Part shown: piece by piece, positions 55,039 through 64,000 of the stretch
How the letters are laid out: the number at the start of each line of letters is the position of its first letter
Numbering within the stretch: the first letter of the stretch is position 1
NCBI RefSeq assembly: GCF_902728235.1
Contig: NZ_CACVBO010000001.1
Location: 1,364,001 to 1,428,000 of the forward strand
Reading direction: 5' to 3'
Source: Lentimonas sp. CC4
GTDB taxonomy: Bacteria; Verrucomicrobiota; Verrucomicrobiia; Opitutales; Coraliomargaritaceae
DNA: 64,000 bases
Position numbers and translations under genes: made by a program
Notes under the pieces: model-generated
What the model was told of the DNA's origin: nothing
Database searches by the model: none
What the model saw: only the letters and a program-made list of their open reading frames with translations

Positions 55039-57010
55039 TGTCGGGGGTCGTTGGGAATATGAGGCGGGCGCATACGCCCTTTGTTGTCGTTCTATTTTCT
55101 AGTGTAATCATACCGCGGTGCATATCAACTATACTGCGCGTTACGGAGAGTCCGAGCCCAGTGCCGTCACCGGTCGATTTGGAGGTGTAGAAGGGGTCGA
55201 ATACTTTATCGACTTCCGCTGGGGAAAGTCCTCCGCCAGTATCTTTAACTTCGATGATTACCAGATGGTCGCCAATACGGAAGCACTCTGTCATACTGCT
55301 GGATACATTGGCTCCGGCTTGTTGCATGCGCTGCTCAAAGCTGCGGATAATGAGTTGGCCGCCTTCAGGCATCTCGGAGATCGCATTGAGGAACAGGTTG
55401 ATAAAGACTTGCTCCATTTTCTGAGTGTCCATGGATACCAATGGTAGGTCTGGGTTGAGATCCAGTTGTAATTCAACGTGTGCTTCATTGAAGTTATGGC
55501 GCATGAAGCTGAGGATATGTTTGATTAGCTCGTTAATGTTCTTCGGCACCATGCTGATCTCGTGAGGAGAGGAATAGTCGAGCAGTTCGAAGATCACATC
55601 ATTGGCTTTTTGCGTCGCCGTTTGCATGTCGTTTAGCACCTCTATGAGCTCTGTCGAGTCGGCGAGTTGCTGCTTGAGAAAGTCCATTCCGAGCGTAACC
55701 ACTGCCAGTGGGTTTTTAACTTCATGTGCAACGCCTGCGGCTAATCGACCGATGGTTTTTAGTTTCTCAGCTTCTATCAATTGGAGCTGAGTCGCCTTCA
55801 ACGTTTGAATGGTCGACTTGAGTTTCATTTCGACTTCTTTCTGTCCCGTGATGTCTTGTGAGATTCCGACTAGACCGATGCACGCTCCGTCTTTGTCATA
55901 AAACGGAACTTTGCTAGTGAGTAGCCATAGGTCTTTCTCTCCCAAGCCGGTGCGGTGATCGACCATATACTCGATTCCTTTGCCAGTTTGCATGATCTTG
56001 GCGTCGTTGATGCTGATTCGAGTCGATTCCTTGTGATCAAAAAAGTCATGGAGTGTTTTACCAATCACTTCCTCGATTGTGTCCGCTCCGAGGTAATTGG
56101 CATGGCGCTGGTTAACGATTAGGTAGCGACCTTGTGTATCTTTGACGAAGATGCCTGCCAGTGCGTAGTCGATCACGGTCTTGAGTAGGCGACCTTCTCG
56201 CTCGAGTTGATCTTGCGCCTCTTTGAGGTCAGTGACAGAGCGCGACATTCCCATGGTGCCGATGATCTGATCATGTGTATCGCGTAGTGGGATCTTGGTA
56301 GTTGATACCCAATTGATGCTGCCGTCTGAGAGGGTCTCTTTTTCGAGCTTACCAATGATGGGGTTTCCTGTTTGGATGATCGCTTGCTCGTCATCATAAG
56401 CGGGCTGCGCATGCTCTGCCGTGAATAGGTCGAAGTCAGTCTTGCCTAGAATCGCATTAGGATCTGCAAAGCCGTAGACTTGATTCATCGCTTTGCTCAC
56501 TTTTAGGAAGCGGCTTTGTTTGTCTTTGAAATAGATCGCATCGGGGATGTTTTCGAGCAGTTGCTTTAGCAAATTTTGTTCTTCGAGCAGTTGCTCTTCT
56601 TTATGCCGCCGTCGTATCGCATGTGAAATACGCGTAGGGAGTTCACCTTCAATCAAGGACTCCGCTAAGAGATAATCATCCACCAAGTGAATGACTTCTT
56701 TGTGCTCTCGTAGTTGTGCATGATTGCGGCACAGGCAGATCAACGCGACTGCGCCGTTTACGGCGCCGATGGACTGGATCGTATCCAGCACCTGTTTTGT
56801 CTCGATTCGCATATCCAGGAGGATCGCATGGCAGGAATGCTCGAAATCAATATGCTGTAGATCCTCGAAGTGCTCGACGCGGAGGAGCTCATATTTGCCA
56901 TCTTCTGCTTTAGATAACGACTGACGGATGACCGATTCCTCATTTGAATCGGGGCTTAAAAGCAGGAGTTTTCGGGGGTAGCCTGCAAGGGGTTGTGCGG
57001 CGTTATTCAG
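55025..57010 (-). CDS. Hybrid histidine kinase: REC - PAS - PAS - HisKA - HATPase
   Basis: The frame holds an N-terminal receiver (acidic D21, acceptor D66 in AILLDMR), two PAS domains (about 155-270 and 285-400), a HisKA helix with H in GVAHEVKNPL, and an HATPase domain ending in GDGTGLGLSVT. An ATG at 56812 would cut the receiver in two, just after its aspartate. Between 56812 and the in-frame stop at 57091 no ATG, GTG or TTG occurs. The CTG at 57010 is taken as the working start; ATT at 57013 is another option. The receiver lacks the usual Thr and Lys, so it may not be phosphorylated normally. Confidence 0.8.
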   Translation of the reverse strand: MNNAAQPLAGYPRKLLLLSPDSNEESVIRQSLSKAEDGKYELLRVEHFEDLQHIDFEHSCHAILLDMRIETKQVLDTIQSIGAVNGAVALICLCRNHAQLREHKEVIHLVDDYLLAESLIEGELPTRISHAIRRRHKEEQLLEEQNLLKQLLENIPDAIYFKDKQSRFLKVSKAMNQVYGFADPNAILGKTDFDLFTAEHAQPAYDDEQAIIQTGNPIIGKLEKETLSDGSINWVSTTKIPLRDTHDQIIGTMGMSRSVTDLKEAQDQLEREGRLLKTVIDYALAGIFVKDTQGRYLIVNQRHANYLGADTIEEVIGKTLHDFFDHKESTRISINDAKIMQTGKGIEYMVDHRTGLGEKDLWLLTSKVPFYDKDGACIGLVGISQDITGQKEVEMKLKSTIQTLKATQLQLIEAEKLKTIGRLAAGVAHEVKNPLAVVTLGMDFLKQQLADSTELIEVLNDMQTATQKANDVIFELLDYSSPHEISMVPKNINELIKHILSFMRHNFNEAHVELQLDLNPDLPLVSMDTQKMEQVFINLFLNAISEMPEGGQLIIRSFEQRMQQAGANVSSSMTECFRIGDHLVIIEVKDTGGGLSPAEVDKVFDPFYTSKSTGDGTGLGLSVTRSIVDMHRGMITLENRTTTKGVCARLIFPTTPDNENK

Positions 57011-57112
57011 AATGACTACATGGTAGCCAAATTCTGTAAAACCACAAGTCTCGACGTGATCGAATCGAGTGAGCCTGAGCGCCTGATTTTACGCCTCATT
57101 TGCTGCCATCGC

Positions 57113-58780
57113 CTACGCGACACCCATCGTCTTGAGCAGAGTCGAAATGTAGGGGATCAGCTGCTTCTTGCGGCTGACGATGCCTGGTAGGTCGTAAATA
57201 TTGTTTTGCCCATGCTGCGGGTAGTTGATCTGGCTTTTGAGTTCATCGCTGCCCGCCACGATGAGGAGCGAGTCTTGCGTGTTAATGTCGGTCACCAGTA
57301 GGAAGCTGAAGAGGAGCTCTTCTTGTTGGCGGTAGGCCTCGAGGGCTGCGTCTAGTGCATCTTCGTGCTTCCAGAAATTGTCAAAGCCGAGTTCTTCGAT
57401 TTGAGAGACAGAGTAGGTGATCTCGCCATCTGAGTAGCTCTTGCAGTCTGAGCAGACAACCTCTTCGGGTGTGTGATTGATAATCACTGAACCAGAGGAG
57501 AAAATGAGCTCTGCTAGCTCCTCAGAGCTGATGCCAGCAATGGGTGAGAGCCAGTCGAGCAGTTCGCCTTCGAGGGCGGTCGTTGTGGGGCTGTTCAGTA
57601 AGAGTGTGTCAGAGATGATCCCTGCCATGATGATACCCGCGATTCCCGGAGTGGGCGTGAGTGAATGTGCGCGGAAGAGATCGGCGATAATCGAGCAAGT
57701 AGATCCGACTGGGCGATTGATAAACAGAATGGGCTGATCCGTCGGAATGTTGCCGAGACGGTGGTGGTCTAGGATCTCAGTGATCTGCACTTGCTCGGCT
57801 CCGTTCACGGCTTGTCCAAGTTCGTTGTGGTCCACCAGTGCGATGCGTGTGTGGCTAGGGCGGAGGATATCACTCTTGGAGAAGACGCCTATTAGCTCTT
57901 TGTTCTCGTCGGTAACCATGTAGAGCGGATCGTTGATATTTGCGATGCGGCGCTTAACTGATTCAATCTGATCTTCTGCTGTGAAACACTTAACCTCGGT
58001 CTCGATCAGTGAATCAATATGAGTCGCGGTGCGAATCATCCATGAGGTGGAGGCCGAGTCGTAGGGGCTGACAATTAGTGATACATTGCGCTCTTTGGCG
58101 CGCTCGATCATGTCCTCATCGACGTCCAGTCCACCGGTGATGACCAGTAGGCGCACGCCGAGTTGTAGGCAGCGCTCTTGAATGTCCCATCGATCGCCGA
58201 CGACGATGATGCTAGTATTTGCGCTGGTGCCTTCTTCTTTGTGATTGTTGCCAAAGGAGCGAATATCCATCGCGCCGACGCGCACGAAGAGTTCTTCCTC
58301 TTCGTCGGGGTTATGCTTGTGGAGCACTGTCGCGTTGAGTGAGCGAATGATTGCGGAGATACTGCTGTGCACGCGGCGCATCTTGCGCGGTTCGCGTGGC
58401 TTGGGGATAAAGAACTCTCCCAATTGAAAAAAGGAGATCATGCCTTCGATGTGACCTTTGGCGTCGACCACAGGCAAGGCGCGGACGTCATACTTATCGA
58501 TCAATTCTAGCGCCTCGGCGCAGGTGCTACCTTTAGTCACTGAGCGCACTTCGGTGTGCATAATGTTTCCAACGCGTGGTGTCACATCGCCGATGAAACG
58601 TGGGAGCGGCACTTTGAAGCGCTCTAATATCGCATCAATTCGGGCGTTGGAGTTGCCGCAACGCGCAGCGATATATTCGGTTTCGCCGATGGCGTGCTTG
58701 TAGGCTTCGTAGGCCAGTGCGGAGCAAATCGCATCTGCGTCGGGATTCTTGTGGCCAAGGATGAATATCGGGTCGGGCAT
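57113..58780 (-). CDS. ppaC: Manganese-dependent inorganic pyrophosphatase with CBS and DRTGG domains
   Basis: This 555-residue family II pyrophosphatase begins with the DHH-type catalytic motif (FILGHKNPDADAICSALAY). A nucleotide-sensing CBS pair is interrupted by a DRTGG domain (about residues 65-310), as in regulated CBS-PPases. The DHH motif (LDHHRLGN) and DHHA2 domain complete the enzyme. Adenine nucleotides would tune its activity. The histidine kinase gene lies downstream on the same strand. Confidence 0.94.
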   Translation of the reverse strand: MPDPIFILGHKNPDADAICSALAYEAYKHAIGETEYIAARCGNSNARIDAILERFKVPLPRFIGDVTPRVGNIMHTEVRSVTKGSTCAEALELIDKYDVRALPVVDAKGHIEGMISFFQLGEFFIPKPREPRKMRRVHSSISAIIRSLNATVLHKHNPDEEEELFVRVGAMDIRSFGNNHKEEGTSANTSIIVVGDRWDIQERCLQLGVRLLVITGGLDVDEDMIERAKERNVSLIVSPYDSASTSWMIRTATHIDSLIETEVKCFTAEDQIESVKRRIANINDPLYMVTDENKELIGVFSKSDILRPSHTRIALVDHNELGQAVNGAEQVQITEILDHHRLGNIPTDQPILFINRPVGSTCSIIADLFRAHSLTPTPGIAGIIMAGIISDTLLLNSPTTTALEGELLDWLSPIAGISSEELAELIFSSGSVIINHTPEEVVCSDCKSYSDGEITYSVSQIEELGFDNFWKHEDALDAALEAYRQQEELLFSFLLVTDINTQDSLLIVAGSDELKSQINYPQHGQNNIYDLPGIVSRKKQLIPYISTLLKTMGVA

Positions 58781-58951
58781 TATGAAAGCTAATTAAGTGA
58801 TGAGCGTAACTTTAAACAATCCCAAAATTTCAAAGATAAACGAAGAAAAGTCCAATTTGAGCTGGGAAGGGGCTGCACGGTGCGGTCTATTCGTTCAGTG
58901 CGCAGTCAACGGGATCTTTGATTCGGGGGCGATGCTCCAGTCCGTGCAAAG

Positions 58952-58982
58952 AAAAACCTGGACTCTCACGAGTCCAGGTTTG
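58952..58982 (-). terminator. Terminator of the prepilin-like gene
   Basis: The arms AAACCTGGACTC and GAGTCCAGGTTT enclose a 4-base loop. On the minus strand T follows the stem. It lies 26 bp past the stop codon. Confidence 0.9.
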
Positions 58983-59007
58983 TTTCGATAAAGGTGTATC
59001 TACAGAA

Positions 59008-59733
59008 CTACATCGCAGGGAAGGTCGTCGTCGTCGATGTGGTCTTGATGGCTTCTGTAATGTCGGAAGTTGCAGAGGTTGACTCAGAAGCAGTTCCAGG
59101 TTGGAGCTGATACTCAGCTTCTGTCAGGTTCGGGAAGAATTCTGTGTGGCCATCCATGAAGCCGATGTGTCCGCCTTTGCCCTGCCATGGGGAGGTGTTG
59201 ATCCACTCGCCAGTGGTATCTAAGCCTTTGGTCCAGAGTAGAGGAGTGGTCGATGCGGGTGCATTTGGGCTCATGTTGGCGACTACCGTGTAGCTGATTG
59301 TCGCCTTGTCGAGGCTGCTCCATTCCTGGGAATCAGTGAACACATTGCCATTGCGGATGCCGATGCTGCGTGGGGTTGTTCCAGCGAGCAAAACATCTTC
59401 ATCAGAAGAGATGAAGTAAAGGCCTGCATCTGTGAGCCCTGCATGATATGCCAGCACTTTCGCCCAGTCCTTCGCATCTGCGGCCTGAGTATTGCTGGTC
59501 TCGCTCCATGCTCCCTTGTTAGAGATGATTCGTGTGCGTGTGCCTGAGTTCGAGTAGGTGGCAAATGAAGTGGCAATCTGCTTCATGTTGCTGGCGGAGG
59601 CGACCATTGACGCTTTTTCTTTAACCGCACCAATGGTCGGTATAAGGATCGAGGCAAGGATGCCGATAATCGCGATAACAGTGAGGAGCTCAATCAGGGT
59701 GAAGCCCGAACGTGGGGATTTTGTTTTGATCAT
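59008..59733 (-). CDS. Type IV pilin-like protein with N-terminal methylation motif
   Basis: This 241-residue protein has the prepilin signal RSGFTLIELLTVIAIIGILAS; the peptidase would cut between G and F. The body ends in GGHIGFMDGHTEF, an H-X9-DG type motif common in Planctomycetota and Verrucomicrobiota. A Ser/Thr-rich tail follows. It could be a minor pseudopilin of a type II secretion or pilus machine encoded elsewhere, or a free surface protein. Confidence 0.9.
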   Translation of the reverse strand: MIKTKSPRSGFTLIELLTVIAIIGILASILIPTIGAVKEKASMVASASNMKQIATSFATYSNSGTRTRIISNKGAWSETSNTQAADAKDWAKVLAYHAGLTDAGLYFISSDEDVLLAGTTPRSIGIRNGNVFTDSQEWSSLDKATISYTVVANMSPNAPASTTPLLWTKGLDTTGEWINTSPWQGKGGHIGFMDGHTEFFPNLTEAEYQLQPGTASESTSATSDITEAIKTTSTTTTFPAM

Positions 59734-59861
59734 ATTATAATAAAATCGTGTTGAGGTATGTGTTGGGGCAGCAGAAGCCCATTTACGAACCTAGAATTTA
59801 CGCAGCTTGTCTGGGTAAGTCCAACTCTTTTTATTGTAGATTTATGGTGGTTCTTCGCTGT

Positions 59862-59884
59862 GTTACAGGCATTCCTGCCTGTTG
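59862..59884. repeat. REP palindrome, single copy
   Basis: A GTTACAGGCATTCCTGCCTG unit, in the intergenic gap between glyA and the prepilin-like gene. Confidence 0.8.
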
Positions 59885-59907
59885 AGGATGTGTTATAGGA
59901 TATTCGC

Positions 59908-59944
59908 AAAAAAAAGAAGCCCACACAATGTGCGGGCTTCTTTG
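59908..59944 (-). terminator. Terminator of glyA
   Basis: The arms AAAGAAGCCC and GGGCTTCTTT with an A-run to the left give a strong terminator on the minus strand, 39 bp past the glyA stop. Confidence 0.92.
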
Positions 59945-59982
59945 GAAAGATTGCAGTCTCATGCTGCACCTGTGCTATTTGC

Positions 59983-61278
59983 TTACGCGGGGTAAGGTAG
60001 CGGGTGCTTTGCGCTGAGTTCCTGTGCGATCGAACGTGCTTGTGCGATTACGTTCTCGTCGGTCGGTGCACTGAGAACCATGTCGATCGCTTCGGCGATG
60101 CGAAGCATGTCGGCTTCGACCATCCCGCGGCTCGTGACCGCTGGTGTGCCGAGGCGAATGCCACTGGTTTGGAAGGGGCTGCGTGTTTCGCCAGGAACGG
60201 TGTTCTTGTTCGCTGTGATGTTCGCTGCGTCCAATGCGATTTGTGCGACTTTACCGGTGAGCTCTGGATCTTTTTTGCGCAGATCAATCATCATGAGGTG
60301 ATTGTCTGTGCCACCACTGATGATGTGGTGGCCGCGCTCTGTCAATGCGCCTGCGAGTGCCTTCGCATTGGCTGCGACTTGCTTTTGGTAAGTCTTGAAG
60401 CCTTCAGTGGCCGCTTCTTTGAAGCAAACTGCCTTTGCTGCGATCACGTGCATGAGTGGGCCGCCTTGAATGCCGGGGAAGACGGCCGAATTGATCTTCT
60501 TCGCATGCTCTTCTTTGCATAGGATCAGTCCACCGCGTGGGCCGCGGAGTGTCTTGTGCGTCGTGGTGGTTACAAAGTCCGCGTGTGGCACTGGGGACGG
60601 GTGAAGTCCTGCTGCAACGAGGCCTGCGATGTGTGCGATGTCTGCCATCAGGTAAGCGCCGACTTCGCGAGCGATTTCGCCCATACGCTCAAAGTCAATG
60701 ATGCGTGAGTAGGCAGATGCACCGACGGTGATCATCTTCGGCTTCTCGGCGCGTGCAGTTTCAGCAATCGCGTCGTAGTTGATGAGGCCGTCCTCGACGC
60801 CGACGCCGTAGTTGACGACTTCGTGGTAAATACCGCTGAAATTCATCGGGTGGCCGTGTGTGAGGTGGCCGCCATCGGAAAGGTTCATGGTCAGGATCTT
60901 GTCGCCCGGGCGTAGCACGGAGAGATAGACTGCTGCATTTGCTTGGCTGCCAGAGTGTGGCTGCACATTCGCGTGATCCGCGCCGAAGAGTGCCTTCGCG
61001 CGTTCAATTGCGAGTTCTTCGACGACGTCAACATGCTCGCAGCCGCCGTAGTAGCGCTTACCGGGATAGCCTTCGGCGTATTTATTGGTGAGCACGCTAC
61101 CTTGCGCTTCCATGACGGAAGGGTAGGTGAAATTTTCCGAAGCGATCAGCTCGATGTGGCTTTCTTGGCGCTTACGCTCGGCGGCGATGGCGGCAGAGAT
61201 TTCTGGATCGATACTCGCTAGTGGAGTTGGGTTCAAGGCGGAGTTGTTGGTCGCGTTGGTCATAATAGTATGTGTCAT
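59983..61278 (-). CDS. glyA: Serine hydroxymethyltransferase
   Basis: This 431-residue PLP enzyme interconverts serine and glycine and feeds one-carbon units to tetrahydrofolate. The catalytic lysine is in [14 protein letters not shown]. The substrate-binding segment ([10 protein letters not shown]) and [15 protein letters not shown] are standard. A second methionine at residue 6 is an alternative start. The next upstream gene ends 25 bp away, so no riboswitch fits between them. Confidence 0.97.
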   Translation of the reverse strand: MTHTIMTNATNNSALNPTPLASIDPEISAAIAAERKRQESHIELIASENFTYPSVMEAQGSVLTNKYAEGYPGKRYYGGCEHVDVVEELAIERAKALFGADHANVQPHSGSQANAAVYLSVLRPGDKILTMNLSDGGHLTHGHPMNFSGIYHEVVNYGVGVEDGLINYDAIAETARAEKPKMITVGASAYSRIIDFERMGEIAREVGAYLMADIAHIAGLVAAGLHPSPVPHADFVTTTTHKTLRGPRGGLILCKEEHAKKINSAVFPGIQGGPLMHVIAAKAVCFKEAATEGFKTYQKQVAANAKALAGALTERGHHIISGGTDNHLMMIDLRKKDPELTGKVAQIALDAANITANKNTVPGETRSPFQTSGIRLGTPAVTSRGMVEADMLRIAEAIDMVLSAPTDENVIAQARSIAQELSAKHPLPYPA

Positions 61279-61303
61279 TTAAAAGTGATTGTTTGAGTGG
61301 CTC

Positions 61304-62884
61304 CTAGAAAGGCCACTTCCAGTCTTGTTTGCCTCGCTTGGTGGCCTTTTGGGTTGCTGGATCGGTTTCGGCCTCAGGTGTTGAGGTGGGCTCAACGGTT
61401 TCGGTCGTCATGACGTCTTCAGGGGCGACAGCTTCGGCCTCTACGCTGGGATCGGTGACTTGGACTTCGATGATGTCGGTTTCCACATCAGTGGTCGTTT
61501 CCGCTTCAGTGGTCTCTTCGCTGACGGGCTTTTCGCTCCAGAATGGCCACCACCATGGGTCGAGTGTGCCACCTGTTTCGTAGCCGTCTTGTAGGAGTGC
61601 ATTGGTTGATTGTTGCTGGTCGTCTTCGCTAAATGGCCATGCCCAGCGCATGAACGTCTGGCCTAGGCCAGTGTCGTCGGGGGTGGTGTTGATGCCGGCA
61701 GCTTCAGCAAGCTCATGCATTTGCTGGGCCACGACTTTGCGTCCCTGTAAATTCTCGGCCAATTTTGTCGCATCTTGTGGGGTCGCTGGCAGGATGCGTG
61801 TGGGCACTCCGTCGATTGGGCGGCCGGGCTTGTATTCGTAGAGGACGAAGCCGTAGCCAATGGGGCTTAGGACTTTACGCATGCCATCGTCCCAGCGCAT
61901 GAAGATGTCTTGGCCAGTCATGCGCCAAGAGCCTTCGAGTGTGCGGTCTGACGATGTTTTGAGTCCACCGAAACGACTGATTTCAATCAGCTCGAAGGCA
62001 TCTGCACGGTGTTTGATGATCCAAGAACCGCGGTAGAATGCGTTTGCATCTTTGTAGCTGGAAAACGCGATGCCGCCGGTGTTGGTCGCTTCCTCGGCAG
62101 TATACAGTGCAAACCAGTCTTGCGGTATATTGTCGTCGCTGGTGCGACTTGCAGGGAGTGGTTCAGATTCGTCTTGCCCGATGTTGGTGCCTGGAGGGAT
62201 GACCTTTAGGGAGAAGTGACGTTCGTTTTCTTTGAGGATCGTGTAGTGGCCAGTGTCCCAGACGATGTGTAGCTCGCTGCCTTGTTTGGCCCATGAACCG
62301 CGCAGACCGCGTGTGCCATCTTTGGTTTTACTCCAGTTTGTGGCTGCGGAGCGGTTTGGCTCGATGATCACATAGAAATTGCCGGCTTCGGATTCGACTT
62401 CCCATGTGCCAAAGAAGCCTTTGGCTTTGTCGCGGTCAGAGGTCTGCTCGTCTGGCTTGGAAGGTGCCTTCGCCCATTGCCCTAGCACTTCTTTCGGCAC
62501 TTGCTGCGCTTGAGTGGTGTAGAGCTCGCGGCTTGTCGCGTCGTTATAGCTGATCGCATAGCCGAGCGTGTCGCGGGTGATGCGGTGCGAGCTGCCGTCA
62601 TCCCATTTGAGTGTCGCGCCGCCGACATCGCTGGTCCACGTGCCTTGATACACCGTGCGGTCCGCATTGTCGCCCCAGAAATAGGAGGCGCGGCCGTTGC
62701 GTTTGACGATTAGGATCTGTGCGCCGTCGTCGGGTGTGTCGATTTGCCAAGTGCCACGATAGACGTCTGCGCCCTCTTGTGCGGATAGTGAAAATCCGAG
62801 TGTGAGCGTGAGTAGGCATAAGAGCAGAGCTTTTAATGAAGTATTAAAAGTCGCATAGAATCTCTGGTTTGAGAAACAATTCAT
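61304..62884 (-). CDS. Secreted protein with three GTW/WDDG repeats and WxWPF motifs
   Basis: This 526-residue protein has a signal peptide (about 1-35). It has three related domains of about 70 residues, each opening with YRGTW-type and closing with a W-DDG/W-DTG strand (about residues 42-114, 157-230 and 288-360). The final 110 residues carry two WPF segments (WAWPFSED and WWWPFWSE), a long acidic Thr/Glu-rich linker, and end in WKWPF. No known family is recognised. The W-rich ending could bind a partner. It is upstream of glyA by 25 bp. Confidence 0.75.
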   Translation of the reverse strand: MNCFSNQRFYATFNTSLKALLLCLLTLTLGFSLSAQEGADVYRGTWQIDTPDDGAQILIVKRNGRASYFWGDNADRTVYQGTWTSDVGGATLKWDDGSSHRITRDTLGYAISYNDATSRELYTTQAQQVPKEVLGQWAKAPSKPDEQTSDRDKAKGFFGTWEVESEAGNFYVIIEPNRSAATNWSKTKDGTRGLRGSWAKQGSELHIVWDTGHYTILKENERHFSLKVIPPGTNIGQDESEPLPASRTSDDNIPQDWFALYTAEEATNTGGIAFSSYKDANAFYRGSWIIKHRADAFELIEISRFGGLKTSSDRTLEGSWRMTGQDIFMRWDDGMRKVLSPIGYGFVLYEYKPGRPIDGVPTRILPATPQDATKLAENLQGRKVVAQQMHELAEAAGINTTPDDTGLGQTFMRWAWPFSEDDQQQSTNALLQDGYETGGTLDPWWWPFWSEKPVSEETTEAETTTDVETDIIEVQVTDPSVEAEAVAPEDVMTTETVEPTSTPEAETDPATQKATKRGKQDWKWPF

Positions 62885-62954
62885 GTGAGGTGCATATTTT
62901 TCGGAGTTCCTTCACACAACTCTAAAATGGTGGATGTGTCGGAAAGAGGGATGT

Positions 62955-62996
62955 GAACGTTGAACATCGAACGCTCAACGTTGAACATCGAGTGGC
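62955..62996. repeat. Heptad tandem array
   Basis: Six units (GAACGTT, GAACATC, GAACGCT, CAACGTT, GAACATC, GAGTGGC) lie between surE and the repeat-protein gene, about 70 bp upstream of the latter's start. Confidence 0.78.
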
Positions 62997-63019
62997 TTAG
63001 TTTGGGCAAAATGCTTAAA

Positions 63020-63042
63020 GTGAAACAGACATTCCTGTCTGT
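63020..63042. repeat. REP palindrome, single copy
   Basis: A GTGAAACAGACATTCCTGTC unit, 46 bp past the surE stop codon. Confidence 0.8.
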
Positions 63043-63088
63043 CTATCGCAGAGTGAGTCTAAGCAAGTAGCATGGCTTCTCGAGCGCA

Positions 63089-63868
63089 TTACGCTCCCCC
63101 GCCAATTCGAGCAAAATCGAGAATGCTGCGACTGATGCTCCCGCGTTCGAGCGCCGCGCGATCCGATTGTGGGTCGGCTTGCACCGTCGTGCCTTCCGAA
63201 TAGCGGAAGCTGTATTTGCCGGGGCTCGTCTCAGCGTAAAGACTGCCAAGCTGGATTTTGGCGGGCACGGTCTCTTCTGTCGGGCTGTCGAGTGTGGTTG
63301 AGGCAGGGAAGTTGATGTTGACCACAGTTCCGGTGCGCGGTGGATGTGTGAGTGTTTCGAGTGCGATGCGCCGCGCATGCTCCGCAGCTGCAATGAGCGA
63401 TACGGTAAACGCACCCTCGGTTTGTCCTTTGCTGCGTTGGATGCCTTCAAACAAGTGGTGCGGCACGCACTGACTGTAGGCAATGGCAGGCAGCCCCCAG
63501 AGGGCGCCTTCGATTGCTCCGGCGATGGTTCCGGAGCTTAAGATCAGGGTTTCGGTGGTATTGTAGCCGATGTTGATCCCCGATAAGACAATGTCTACCG
63601 GTGCCTGCACGAGGTTGCCCAGTGCGATATTCACGCAATCCGTCGGCGTGCCGCTGATCGCCCAAGCATCCACGCCTGCAGGGAAAACCGACGGGCTGTG
63701 GATGACTTCCACCTCGCCGTGTCGACTCACCGCGCGGCCGATCCAGCTCTGCTCAAACGCAGGCGCCGCAACTGAGACCTGAAAGTCGGGAAGCAGGGCA
63801 TCGACCAAGCGATGCAGAAAGATGGAGTCGATTCCATCGTCATTCGTAACAAGTGCGTGTGGTTTCAT
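63089..63868 (-). CDS. surE: 5'/3'-nucleotidase SurE
   Basis: This 259-residue metal-dependent phosphatase acts on nucleoside monophosphates and is linked to survival under stress. The metal site begins ALVTNDDGI, with further ligands in [12 protein letters not shown] and SGINIGYNT. Length is normal. Its leader is a long heptad array without a Shine-Dalgarno site. Confidence 0.94.
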   Translation of the reverse strand: MKPHALVTNDDGIDSIFLHRLVDALLPDFQVSVAAPAFEQSWIGRAVSRHGEVEVIHSPSVFPAGVDAWAISGTPTDCVNIALGNLVQAPVDIVLSGINIGYNTTETLILSSGTIAGAIEGALWGLPAIAYSQCVPHHLFEGIQRSKGQTEGAFTVSLIAAAEHARRIALETLTHPPRTGTVVNINFPASTTLDSPTEETVPAKIQLGSLYAETSPGKYSFRYSEGTTVQADPQSDRAALERGSISRSILDFARIGGGA

Positions 63869-63880
63869 GGAGTGGGTGTT

Positions 63881-64000
63881 GTTGGTTGGACGTTGTTGGT
63901 TGGGCGTTGTTGGTTGGACGTTGTGGGTTGGGCGTTGTTGGTTGAAAGTTGGACGTTAATCGCTTCTCAACCAGCAACCAGCAACCAGCAACGTCCAACC
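63881..64000 (-). repeat. Long heptad tandem arrays in the surE leader
   Basis: Eleven units alternating GTTGGTT and GGACGTT/GGGCGTT (63881-63957) end 12 bp before the surE start. After a short gap, five units of the opposite strand type (CAACCAG, CAACCAG, CAACCAG, CAACGTC and a partial) run from 63968 to the window edge. The two sets could pair as a long hairpin. On the surE coding strand the near part is C/A-rich and G-poor. Confidence 0.9.

Noticed and set aside
61279-61303. Glycine riboswitch before glyA
   Set aside because: Only 25 bp separate glyA from the upstream gene, too little for a riboswitch.

Overview
The window reads as chromosome of a marine verrucomicrobium, most likely class Opitutia (Puniceicoccales or Coraliomargarita-like). 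The grounds are two PEP-CTERM proteins ending in VPEPS, a membrane helix and an Arg-rich tail, a periplasmic sulfatase beside outer-membrane barrels, a prepilin-type protein with an H-X9-DG ending, a MoxR/DUF58/DUF4129/SpoIIM/RDD cluster, and intergenic DNA rich in short palindromes. This is judged from gene content only. No rRNA, tRNA, CRISPR array or intact insertion sequence was seen.

Layout. 1-9.4 kb: a STAS / SpoIIE-phosphatase pair, a peroxiredoxin, tyrS, a nucleotidyltransferase-GHMP kinase fusion, an aldehyde dehydrogenase, a PEP-CTERM protein, a TrmH/RlmB-type rRNA methylase and ruvB. 9.5-19.3 kb: nicotinamide riboside uptake and kinase genes, ThrH, a DUF4136 lipoprotein, OprD-like and FadL-like porins, a tiny secreted peptide ORF, another barrel, a sulfatase, and a divergent AraC regulator. 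19.5-27.1 kb: an ECF sigma factor and zinc anti-sigma pair embedded in membrane-lipid genes (FAD oxidoreductase, DUF1365, cyclopropane synthase, DUF1295, desaturase, SRPBCC). 27.5-35.3 kb: murA, an RGG-rich protein, a RelBE-type toxin-antitoxin pair between two copies of a MITE-like repeat, a SWIM-XRE protein with a SNF2 helicase, and repeat-rich DNA. 35.3-44 kb: dimeric dUTPase, CPBP protease, nth, clpB, a second PEP-CTERM protein and a helical-repeat protein. 44-54.4 kb: a ten-gene MoxR-centred membrane cluster. 54.6-64 kb: a hybrid histidine kinase and receiver, a CBS-type pyrophosphatase, a prepilin-like protein, glyA, a repeat-built secreted protein, and surE.

The most striking non-coding signal is a set of about a dozen intergenic arrays with an exact 7-bp period. 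The unit sequence differs at each locus. Many arrays end within 2-25 bp of a start codon and are G-poor on the coding strand, so they take the place of a Shine-Dalgarno leader (ahpC-like, tyrS, rlmB-like, NR kinase, SNF2, CPBP, DUF58, surE). Other genes in the window keep ordinary AAGGAG-type sites. A second repeat family, a REP-like palindrome of about 23 bp, has ten copies at seven loci. One pair forms a REPIN-like perfect inverted repeat beside a rearranged fragment of the neighbouring phosphatase gene.
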